Shown piece by piece: positions 55,580 to 64,000 of a DNA stretch of 64,000 nucleotides. How positions within the stretch are numbered: position 1 is the stretch's first letter; every line of letters starts with the position of its first letter. Where the stretch lies: the NCBI GenBank assembly GCA_037127315.1, contig JBBBDQ010000348.1, forward strand, positions 2,789,501 to 2,853,500. The letters run 5' to 3'. Origin of the DNA: Ascarosepion bandense. Its lineage: Eukaryota; Mollusca; Cephalopoda; Sepiida; Sepiidae. The position numbers and the translations under genes were made by a program. The notes below the pieces were generated by a model. The model saw nothing but the letters and a program-made list of their open reading frames with translations. It was not told the origin of the DNA and made no database searches.

Positions 55580-56310
55580 ATGTACTTATTAGCATTATAG
55601 TTGGATAGGAATGTATTTGAAGCATTCACTCTGTCTTAAAGGGCTTCATTTGGTTATCAAGTGTAAGAAAAGGCAGATGGGTGAACCGTGAGAATAAAGA
55701 GGTGAGGGAGAAAGATAGAGATAATAATGATGGTCGCTTGATGCTTGACAAGGGTACGTGCTAATAGGCTCGTCTCTTTTCTCTCTGGGAACAGTCGCTC
55801 GGTTATCAAGTATAAGAAAAGGCAGACGGGTGAACCGTAAGAATAAAGAGGTGAGGGAGAAAGATAGAGATAATAATAACGATCGCTTGACGTTTGTCAA
55901 GAGACGTGTTAATGGGCTCGTTTCCTTCTCTCTGGTGATAATCCAACTTGCTCCGTCTTTTATTCTATTTGTGTGGATTGAAAAGGTCATTTGTGAATTT
56001 TCTCCCGGCTGTGATTCTGGCCTTTTCCATTGGATGACAATTAAACATTGCCTCGGCTCGGGAAAAGGTCCGGTAAAAGAATTTGTTTCTGATAATTGAA
56101 GATTATTTAAATTTTGTTTTTAGATGTTTCCTTGTTTTCTTTTGGCCGAAAAACTTTTCGCATAAAGGTGTCAAAGTTTACGAGTTATGTTTTGGATTCA
56201 ATTTTGCGTGTGTGCTAAGCAAAATTTGAAATTCGAGTTATTTTCTTTTAATTTTTCTAACAAAGTCAGTGAGTCAGTGTTTAGCATTTGAATTTTAAAC
56301 CTAGATCTTG
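55580..56310 (+). repeat. Diverged long direct repeat, copy 2
   Basis: Copy of 53955-54600. Inside it, 55652-55800 and 55801-55949 are a recent tandem duplication of 149 bp. Confidence 0.7.
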
Positions 56311-56489
56311 TTTTTTCACTACAATGTCATTGCTCAATATCAACTCTGAAAACTTATAAAATTCAACAATTTCAATTAAAAATAAAATGCTTGATAAGGA
56401 AAAATCTTAAATAACTGGAGAAATTAGTAAAGTAGTGTCTGTAATATATGCACTCGATTTTATTTATACAATTAAACTGTTACAATAGT

Positions 56490-57185
56490 AAGTGTACGAG
56501 GGTCATTCGATAAATAAGGTGAATTTTTCGGTATAAGGACTTCTACGAGGGTCATTCAATAAATAAGGTGAATTTTTCGGTGTAAAAACTTCTACTAGGG
56601 TCATTCAATAAATAAGATGAATTTTTCGGTATAAGGACTTCTACGAGGGTCATTCAATAAATAAGCTGAATTTTTCGGTATAAGGACTTCTACGAGGGTC
56701 ATTCAATAAATAAGGTGAATTTTTCGGTATAAGGACTTCTACGAGGGTCATTCAATAAATAAGGGGAATTTTTCGGTGTAAGGACTTCTACGAGGGTCAT
56801 TCAATAAATAAGGTGAAGTTTTCAGTATAAGAACTTCTACTAGGGTCATTCAATAAATAAGATGAATTTTTCGGTATAAGGACTTCTACGAGGGTCATTC
56901 AATAAATAAGCTGAATTTTTCGGTATAAGGACTTCTACGAGGGTCATTCAATAAATAAGGTGAATTTTTCGGTATAAGGACTTCTACGAGGGTCATTCAA
57001 TAAATAAGCTGGATTTTTCAGTATAAGGACTTTTACGCGGGTCATTCAATAAATAAGGTGAAGTTTTCAGTATAAGAACTTCTACTAGGGTCATTCAATA
57101 AATAAGATGAATTTTTCGGTATAAGGACTTCTACAAGGGTCATTCAATAAATAAGCTGGATTTTTCGGTATAAGGACTTCTAATA
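56490..57185 (-). repeat. Tandem array of the mariner-A terminus
   Basis: About 14 units of 49 bp, many nearly identical, so younger than the array at 4.7 kb. Variants (TGTAAGGAC, GAACTTCTACTAGG, AAGCTGAATTT) recur in the same order at ~56.56-56.67, ~56.82-56.92 and ~57.07-57.17 kb, which indicates block-wise amplification. Confidence 0.85.
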
Positions 57186-58000
57186 CAGATTGAAGCTTAC
57201 TTTTTGTTATTTTTCAACGTAGTCTCCTAGCAGTGTCACACACTTCCGTATTCCCTCTGTGCAGAAACTTCCGTATTCCCTCAGCGTAAAAATATTTGGT
57301 CTGATGTCTCAGCCAATCGCTCACAGCACTTTTGACTTCATCGTCACTTTCAAACTTTGTGCCTCTCATAAACACTTTCAAGGGACCAAACAGGTGAAAG
57401 TCTGAAGGGGCAAGGTCTGGGCTGTAAAGGGGATTAGGGTGCAGTTCCCAGCCCAGCTCGTTGATGGTCTGCACCGTTTGGGCTGCTGTGTGAGGTTTTG
57501 CGATGTCTTGATGCAAGAGTAGACAAAGTAATCATGGACAATTTTGTGTGCTGTCCCAACAGATAGGTTCAAATCTTTGCAATGCTATCCACGGTCACCC
57601 TTCTCGCAGACTGAATGAGGTCATTGACTGATTCGATCACCTCAGGAGACCTCACTTCTGTAGACCTCCCAGGCCTGTCTTCATCCTCAAAACTGCTCCG
57701 TCCTTCTTAAAACAATTTAGACATTTATTGGCTGAAACACGTATCACCATACACAGCTGATCTTCTCCTATAAAGTTCAACTGGTTTGCACTCTTCAGAA
57801 ACCAAAAACTTGATAACTGACCTCTGTTTAATCCTGGAGCATGCTTCTTGGTCGGCTATTTTTGTTAATCTTCAAAACTCTCAAAGGTTTTCTTTCAATC
57901 TTTAAAAGAAATTAAATCATTTTGAAAAAGTAAAGAAAAAAATTAAGTTTCTATTTGTATTAGAAGTTGTTATACCAAAAAATTCACCTTATTTTCCATC
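57186..58000 (-). mobile_element. Mariner-A, most complete copy
   Basis: The left side is the array; the right terminus lies at about 57960-58000. The transposase is on the minus strand from about 57860 to 57214. Confidence 0.8.
57214..57860 (-). pseudogene. Mariner-A transposase, DD34D signature
   Basis: The start ATG near 57858 is changed. The N-terminal part is frameshifted. The 57214-57516 frame has HQD (second Asp, residue 4) and APSD (third Asp, residue 39), separated by 34 residues, with YSPDLAPSDFHLFGPLKVF between and after. DD34D defines mariners. The first catalytic Asp region is missing. Confidence 0.8.
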
Positions 58001-58528
58001 ACCTCTTGTAACTGTCACTATACCATCTATAAACTAAAACTAACAAAAGGAAAGAAAATTAAGTACAAATATAAAAAAATAAAAACGCATAAGGTTTAGA
58101 AGCAGAACAAAAAAGAAACACTTACCTAACATTATAAGAATTTACGAAGGAATGTATTTTTAGATAGACTGTCTAAAATATAACTTTCATAATTATCTCG
58201 GATTGAACAGGAAGTCGTGCCATTCACTTGAATGCGAACAGAAAGTGACTTGAGAATTAACTCGTCTTTTAAGAGACACATTCTAAAGAGACTTGTTCCG
58301 CGGCCAGGCGGCTATTTATTGAAAACGACACGTTGCGTATTGATACAACAGACAGAAACGCCAGAAATGTAAACAAACCACGTGACATGTTTTGGTCAGT
58401 CTGTAGACAGTGAAGAACGTATCACGCTAAAATGTCTTACAGTTAGATCATGTTAAAACAACGATTCACGTACGATCATCAAAGTTAAGTGACGTTGAGT
58501 CTCGATGGCTGACTGCTTGGTAATATTA
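58001..58528. other. Unassigned sequence
   Basis: No gene or repeat was recognised. Confidence 0.4.
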
Positions 58529-58529
58529 A

Positions 58530-59128
58530 ATGCAGTAATGCCTGGGAAGTGTTCTAACAGAAGAGGGAAAGTGCGAGACAGAGATCCGAAGGCGATTTGG
58601 CATGGCGAAGGAAGCATTCCAGAAGTTGAGTTAAGTATTAAGAAACAGGACAATTTCGCTCGAAAAACAAAGAAGAGAGTACTGGATTGCTATGTGATGT
58701 CGGTTCTTCATTATCGCAGTGAATATTAGACAATATCATCAAAGATGAAGGAAAAACTTGAAGCAGCTGAAATCTGGTTCTACAGAAGGATGCTGCGAAT
58801 ATCATGGATTGAGCATGTGAGCAATGATGAGGTTCTAGAAAGGATGGAAACGAAAAGGAAATTAATACTCAGCATCAGGAAGAGATAGCTAAAGTTCATG
58901 GGACATGCAATGAGAAAGAATGGCTTGGAGAACCTGATACTAACAGGCCAGATAGAGAGAAAAAGAGACAGGGGAAAGCAGCGGAGAACATATTTGGAGG
59001 ACCTGATCAGGTGGATGACGGAACGAAGGTTGCGTGGTGTAACAGGAGAAAGAGTGCTAAGAGACACCAGGGCCAGGGAGACGTGGAAAGCCATGATCGC
59101 CTACGTCCTGAAAGAACAGGGCACATAA
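58530..59128 (+). pseudogene. RTE-like LINE C-terminal region
   Basis: Blocks: GSVLTEEGKVRDRDPKAIWH (shifted), YVMSVLHYRSEY, WFYRRMLRIS-like, and the frame at 58898-59128 (GHAMRKNGLENLILTGQIER, RRTYLEDLIRWMTERRLRGV). Several stops separate them. Confidence 0.75.
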
Positions 59129-59369
59129 AAGGTAAAAGATCTTGGATATGCGGTTATTGTAATGAATAAGTGCACGGAATTTTTCATCTGAGAGCTGGGT
59201 TTCAATTTCTTTAGGATTCTTTATAGTCACCTCTGCGCAAATACACTTGGGAGAGATATCAATCCCACCTCTTTTTCCAGTAGCTGTGAATTAATTAGTA
59301 AGACTTGTATCACTAAAACCAGTATTGCTACCCACAATCTAACGACCATGTGTAAGTGGTTGGCGAATT

Positions 59370-59605
59370 ATTCTTCTTCTATATGTCCTGTCTCTTTAGG
59401 ACGTAGGCGATCATATCTTTTCACGTCTCTATATCTCTGGTGGCTCTTAGCACGCCTTCTCCTGTTATACCACGCAACCCTCGTTCCGTCATCCTTTTAG
59501 GTCCTTCAAATATGTTATCTGCTGCTTTCCCCTGTCTCTTTTTCTTCTATCTTGCCTTGTTAGTATCAGGTTCTCCAAGCCCTCCTTCCTCATTTATGAT
59601 TTTTA
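59370..59605 (-). pseudogene. RTE-like LINE C-terminal fragment
   Basis: Minus-strand copy of the same 3' region (GGACGTAGGCGATCAT near 59400), truncated at about 59605 in the GLENLILT block. Confidence 0.65.
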
Positions 59606-59681
59606 ATATTTTCCCTTCAGAATAATTTATTCAATTTATGTATTTTTTTGTTGTTGTTTTGTTCTCAAGTTTATCGCTATC

Positions 59682-59760
59682 CTAGCATCATAGCCCGGCG
59701 TTACCCGTGCAACTCAGAACATTTTAGTAGTATGACTCGGTTGTGTAAAAACATATTTAT
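59682..59760 (-). mobile_element. Helitron-like 3' end, minus strand
   Basis: On the minus strand CGCCGGGCTATGATGCTAG ends at 59682, homologous to the end at 40588. The 5' extent is unknown. The usual T after CTAG is replaced. Confidence 0.3.
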
Positions 59761-62095
59761 ATAAAAAATTGTTGTTTAAAAATTGTTAAAAAATTTCATT
59801 AAAAAAAAATATTTTCTTTTGTTTTACATTAACGTGATTTGATGTTTTCTGTGACATTGTAAACAACATTGCGTTTGTTTTTGTTTCAAAATTACGGATG
59901 AAAATATTTATATTTTTTGTTGACTAAATAAATTTAACATAAAAATAAAAATTATTTATTTTGTTTTACTGAAATTAGAAATATAAAAACTATTACGCTT
60001 TCAGTTCAAAAATTTTCGAAGAATATTTAAAAATGTAGACATTTAATTTTACAGGAAAAAAAATAAAATATAAAGGCTAATTTTTTTTTTTAATAAAAAT
60101 ATTTTAGTCGCGTTTGACACGTGTGATTTGATTTCTCTGAAGTAAACTAGTAACCATCTTAGATTTTAGATGTTTTACGGAGCAAATGTAAACAATCGGC
60201 TCCAATTGGCCAAAAAGTGCGAAAGGTAAAAATTGCTGAACTTAAACTCAAAAAGTATGTGTCGACTTGGCTTCCCTGTAGATATGTGTCCCTAGAAAGA
60301 TTGAATGGGGTAGCTTAAAAAATGTAGGCGTGCATAGCTTAAAGTCACACACGGACTTAAACATTGCCTTTTGTATGTAATGTTTTATAATTAATGTTTA
60401 ATTTAAAATGTAACTGATTTTGTAATGATGTTAACGAATAGAGAGTTTTAAAGGTGGTGATTTTGTGGAGAGTGATGATCGATTAATACACATAGAATAG
60501 AGAAGTTTTACTTGTCAGGGTTGAAAATATAGTGTTGAGGCCTCTTATGCAAGGTTAATTTAGGTTTGAATTTCACATGGCACAAGATCATTTCCCAAGA
60601 ACTTCCTAACTAAATTCCTGCATATCAACAATTATTTTTATACGGTTAAAATCATTCATTAAATTAGCAAATGGAAAATTGAATGAAATGGTCAAAGCAT
60701 TAATTGTAATCATATAAAGTGTATTAACAATAACAAGAAATACATACTTTGTACAGACGTTGAATGTGTCTGATTAAAATGTCTTATATTTTCTGCATAA
60801 GATTGTGTTAAAGCTTTTGAGGTAAGTTGTAATGTTCTTTGTTGCTGGAAGATTTATCAGTGCCATAGGTAATTTATATTACTAAGGTTTCCGTAGAATA
60901 AGTAATACATTGATAAACTAAGGATTCTTTTAGACATCTTTGTTCCAAGGTACACATTATAGGGTTTCTACAATTTCATTTATTACTGTCTAAATTATTG
61001 ATTTCAGTTTTAGGATGATTCTTATTGTCAATTAAGTTTAAATTTTTATTTGAAATATTATTATACCCAATTTTTTTTATGAATTTTTCTTCGTTTCATT
61101 ATTATTCTACGGAAACCTTAGTAATATAAAGGTTTCTGTTGTTAGTGCTAAGAATTCACTTAAAAAGAATTTTATCTTCACACTTTTTGATTTTATAGTA
61201 ATGAGTACAGAAATAGAACATCCGTATCGAAATATATCACCCGCAATAATAGGAAAAAATTTAAAAAAAAGATAGAACATGTAAGCCTTTTAACGATCCA
61301 TGCCCCTTTTGTCTACATGAAAAACTATATATTATTAAATTTCTTAAGAATAAAAATCTATTAAATAAACGTAATGAAAAAATGTCATGTGTAGACATTG
61401 TAAAATGTTCACCTTAGGATATGGTTAAAAAATCCTTCATAAAAGAATTTCTATTATTTTACAGATATCCAAAAATTTGTTTTGTATCATTATATAATAT
61501 AAATGTCATAATATTTAAGAGTTTATAAAAAATTGGGTATAAATGGACTCTGAATAGAAAAAATATAGTATATCTATACTGAAAGGTCACTTTAGGTCAG
61601 ATCAAAAGTATAAAATGTTTTCTTTCTTTCTTTTTTGTTTTTGAAATATCTGGGATACAGAGAAATCTAAGACAAAAATCTTTTAACAAAAACGTATATA
61701 TTGTGCCGGAAGAGAGCAGTCTAGACAATGACTCAATTGGATGATACTTTGCCATTAAGATTGAATGAAAAAAGACTGTATTCCCAAAACATATAACCTA
61801 TGTTTTCACAGTTAAAAGTAGAACTTAATTCTGATTAGTTAAATTAAACGCACATAAAATTCTGTCTTCCCCAATCCACATCAACACTTTCAAGAACAAG
61901 CGTATTGTTTTATACATTCAATGTAAATCACAACAATAAGTCAACATTGCCTGATGACGAGGTAAAATCTTGGAACATAGAAATGTATATGTCGCAATGT
62001 AATTTAGATTAATTTTAAATAAAAGAAAGATTTAATTGTAATTATATTATACTCTACAATATTTGTTGTATTGAGCACTTTCAAAAAATAAGTAA
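59761..62095. other. Long AT-rich region without recognised genes
   Basis: Open frames are short. Inverted repeats at 60875-60905 and 61101-61131 share ATATTACTAAGGTTTCCG. A possible remnant near 61285-61420 reads CKPFNDPCPFCLHEKLYIIK then LLNKRNEKMS, a Cys-rich segment like that in some retroelements, but I cannot name it. Confidence 0.45.
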
Positions 62096-62099
62096 ATGC

Positions 62100-62313
62100 C
62101 GGTGAAATCGGAATTCTAAATTTTCGATTATCAATTTTTGATATTTATCGGACGTACCTCGACACAAATCCTAGCTAAGAACACTCGGAGACGCTTACAG
62201 TACTACTGTGTAAATTTTCAAGAAAATCGGTTCAGCCGTTTCGGAGTCTATAGGTAACGGACACACACACACACAGAGACACACACACACAGACAAAGTT
62301 CCATTTATAAATA

Positions 62314-62330
<17 letters not shown>
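62100..62330 (-). repeat. Dispersed repeat shared with Helitron-like element
   Basis: Inverted copy of 40034-40250: AATCGGTTCAGCCGTTTCGG near 62220 and a shared TATCGGACGTACCTCG block. It ends at CA- and TA-repeats. Confidence 0.65.
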
Positions 62331-62359
<29 letters not shown>

Positions 62360-62475
62360 AATTTGTATATTTATTAATATACACATAATATCTCTGTTAT
62401 GAGCTATGTTTCATTAACACCTTAATAATATTTTATACATCTTTCTATTCCCATGCATATATTTATTAATTCACA

Positions 62476-62519
<44 letters not shown>

Positions 62520-62559
62520 CATGTTAAGGAAATTAACGAATTTTAACGAAACTTGGTTA

Positions 62560-62830
62560 TAAGCAACCGACAATTTGTAATTAATTATTTTGAACATTAT
62601 TTTTACCGATACTCGTATTTAAGTAGATATTCTGTTTTTAATTAAACAGTAATTTGTAAATAGGGGTCGCAGTTTCGAATCCTGCTGGATAGCACACATT
62701 TTCGCAATAAAAATTTATCGTAAAATAATCAGGCCGGTAGATATAAATATAAAATACTGTTTAATTAAAAACAGAATATCTACTTAAATACGAATATCGG
62801 TAAAAATAATGTTCAAACTAATTCATTACA
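62560..62830. mobile_element. Fold-back element enclosing a tRNA T-arm
   Basis: ~75 bp inverted ends (62575-62652 and 62748-62825) share GTATTTAAGTAGATATTCTG. The centre holds GCAGTTTCGAATCCTGC, a near-perfect tRNA T-arm with position 53 changed. No target duplication was defined. Confidence 0.7.
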
Positions 62831-62847
62831 TATATATATGTAGTCAT

Positions 62848-62891
62848 CTGCAGAAAGATCTGTTTCGCCGTATCACAGCTCATCAGTACGG
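62848..62891 (-). ncRNA. Hammerhead ribozyme, partly degenerate
   Basis: Core CTGATGA and GAAA are intact. Stem II is GCTG/CGGC with one wobble. Stem III is weakened (ACA against TTT), and stem I is CCGTA/TGCAG with one mismatch. Confidence 0.7.
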
Positions 62892-62910
62892 TTAGACTCT
62901 GACTGCTTTT

Positions 62911-62973
62911 TCACCCAGGATTGAAACCCGACCGAAATGGTGTCAGTCGCCGACTCTACCCCTGGGCTATGGG
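62911..62973 (-). promoter_or_regulatory. tRNA-like internal pol III promoter of retrozyme
   Basis: On the minus strand TAGCCCAGGGGTAGAGTCGG resembles a tRNA D-arm/A box. GGTCGGGTTTCAATCCTGG follows at tRNA spacing as a B box. Confidence 0.6.
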
Positions 62974-63137
62974 CAGACTTTTTAGCGCATATCCTTATAC
63001 GCGCCCAATAGCTAGAACCTTCTAATTCATTTCACTGAATGAGCGATGCGTACATACCAGCGTAGCTACTGTTTATCAAAGTCTACTATTTTTCCAGAGT
63101 GCTCAATCAGTGTGTGAGAGAGTAAATATATCGTCAT

Positions 63138-63181
63138 CCGCAGACAGATCTGTTTCGCCGTATCACAGCTCATCAGTACGG
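63138..63181 (-). ncRNA. Intact type I hammerhead ribozyme
   Basis: Stem I CCGTA/TGCGG (five pairs, one wobble), core CTGATGA, stem II GCTG/CGGC with loop TGATA, GAAA, stem III ACA/TGT around GATC, cleavage triplet GTC. All core positions are conserved. Confidence 0.85.
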
Positions 63182-63325
63182 TTAGACTCCGATTGCTTTT
63201 TTACCCAGGATTGAAACCCGACCGAAATGGGCTCTGGGCGTTCGGTGGAAGTAGGCAGACTTTTTAGCGCATATCATTATACGGGTCCAATAGCTAGCGC
63301 GCTCTAATTCATTTCACTGAATGAG

Positions 63326-63329
<4 letters not shown>

Positions 63330-63381
<52 letters not shown>
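63330..63381. repeat. TA microsatellite
   Basis: Follows the retrozyme directly. Confidence 0.9.
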
Positions 63382-63383
<2 letters not shown>

Positions 63384-64000
63384 CATAATAAATAATATAA
63401 AATATAGCAGTATTATATATATTTGCATTTAACAATACAGACTCTGAAAACTGTCTCTTCTGATTGTTTCGACATAATTCTTGTTAGGCCAATCATTTAC
63501 GATTGTGTGTGTCAGGTCCGAACGATATTTCCTCGATTATAATATCCCACAGGACCATTTGTATTTGTTCTTAAACTTTCTTTGTCAACAGAGAAAAGAA
63601 TTTTTTTCTTTCACTTCACACCTTCTATGAATTGTAAGTTTTCTTCGTTTCATTATTATGTTATTTCTTTCCCTGATATGATTGAAAACATTTTCATAAA
63701 ACCAGCTTTCGTTGCCTCCGGGGTCCAAGTTATTTATGCTGTTTTTATTATTATTAATTTTTAATGCTTATCCTCTTGTACATCGTCTAATAATTATTAT
63801 ATTACTTCATGTAATTATTATCACAATTAATCATAACAGAAATGGCTTTAGTCACCATAATAGCATTATGATGATTAATTCTATGATTATTCATTTGTTT
63901 TATTCCTGTCCTTTGTCATAATTCACTTAAAATAAAATTTAAATATGAAACACGCAACTACAGACTGCTGTCAACATGTCTCCGCGTATTACGAAAACGT
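63382..64000. other. AT-rich end of window
   Basis: Open frames at 63582-63764 and 63712-63921 are low-complexity and lack domains. Confidence 0.4.

Larger units (their letters stand above)
62843..63330 (-). mobile_element. Retrozyme tandem element, subfamily 2
   Basis: Two hammerheads at 62848-62891 and 63138-63181 lie 290 bp apart. Each is followed rightward by the tRNA-like part (62911-62973 and the shortened one near 63205-63240). TA tracts are at both ends (62829-62838, 63330-63381). Confidence 0.8.

Noticed and set aside
54650..56099. Open frames of 111-114 codons as possible host genes
   Set aside because: They cross a SINE fragment or a duplicated non-coding repeat and have no domain.
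62911..62973. A functional tRNA gene
   Set aside because: The acceptor stem and anticodon arm do not fold, and it lies within the retrozyme unit.

Overview
This 64 kb window is AT-rich animal nuclear DNA. It is built almost entirely from transposable elements, their decayed copies, and simple or tandem repeats. I see no host protein-coding gene that I can support. The longest open frames are pieces of LINE reverse transcriptase or endonuclease, or are read through repeats. The many tRNA-derived SINEs, abundant (TA)n tracts, Penelope-like and RTE-like remnants and mariners fit a mollusc, most plausibly a cephalopod such as an octopus. That assignment is inference; no database search was possible.

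Main families. (1) SINE-A is a ~305 bp tRNA-headed SINE with clear A and B boxes and about a dozen copies, several with target-site duplications. It also occurs as a composite dimer joined by a ~110 bp hairpin linker. (2) A ~290-311 bp tandemly repeated unit carries a tRNA-like pol III promoter and a canonical type I hammerhead ribozyme, so it is a retrozyme-like family (1-395, 28.3-29.2 kb, 62.8-63.3 kb). (3) LINE-B is an APE-type LINE of the Jockey/CR1 kind, with about seven decayed copies. (4) RTE-like LINE fragments. (5) 3' ends of an R2/R4-like LINE whose C-terminal segment resembles a restriction-like endonuclease. (6) Penelope-like GIY-YIG fragments with hammerhead-like motifs. (7) Mariners; one family carries long tandem arrays of its own 49 bp terminal sequence. 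(8) A TTAA-flanked piggyBac-type MITE inside a small tandem array. (9) Solo LTRs, SINE-C/D/E, fold-back elements, Helitron-like ends and a 5S rRNA-headed chimera.

Layout. 0-4.7 kb: retrozyme dimer, SINE-A copies, a hairpin-rich GC repeat and a local duplication. 4.7-9.2 kb: mariner with terminal array, then SINE-A joined to LINE-B. 9.2-15 kb: minisatellite, more mariner copies, R2-like fragment. 15.7-18.9 kb: fold-back MITE, LINE-B, Penelope fragment. 19.4-21.3 kb: minisatellite and piggyBac MITE array. 22-26.3 kb: SINE-C, RTE fragment, solo LTR, LINE-B. 26.5-32.3 kb: mariner remnant, LTR-like element, retrozymes, LINE-B, Penelope-like element. 33.2-39.2 kb: R2-like and RTE-like LINEs, solo LTR inside a SINE. 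39.4-44.6 kb: SINE-E, Helitron-like end, LINE-B copies, composite SINE. 45.4-52.6 kb: second mariner, 5S chimera, RTE fragments. 53.9-59.6 kb: diverged duplication, mariner array, RTE fragments. 59.7-64 kb: AT-rich sequence, fold-back element with a tRNA arm, retrozyme dimer.

The parts do not form a pathway. They are autonomous elements (LINEs, Penelope-like, mariner) and the non-autonomous ones that may depend on them. The most notable signal is the set of hammerhead ribozymes at repeated loci on both strands, with compensatory changes in stem I.
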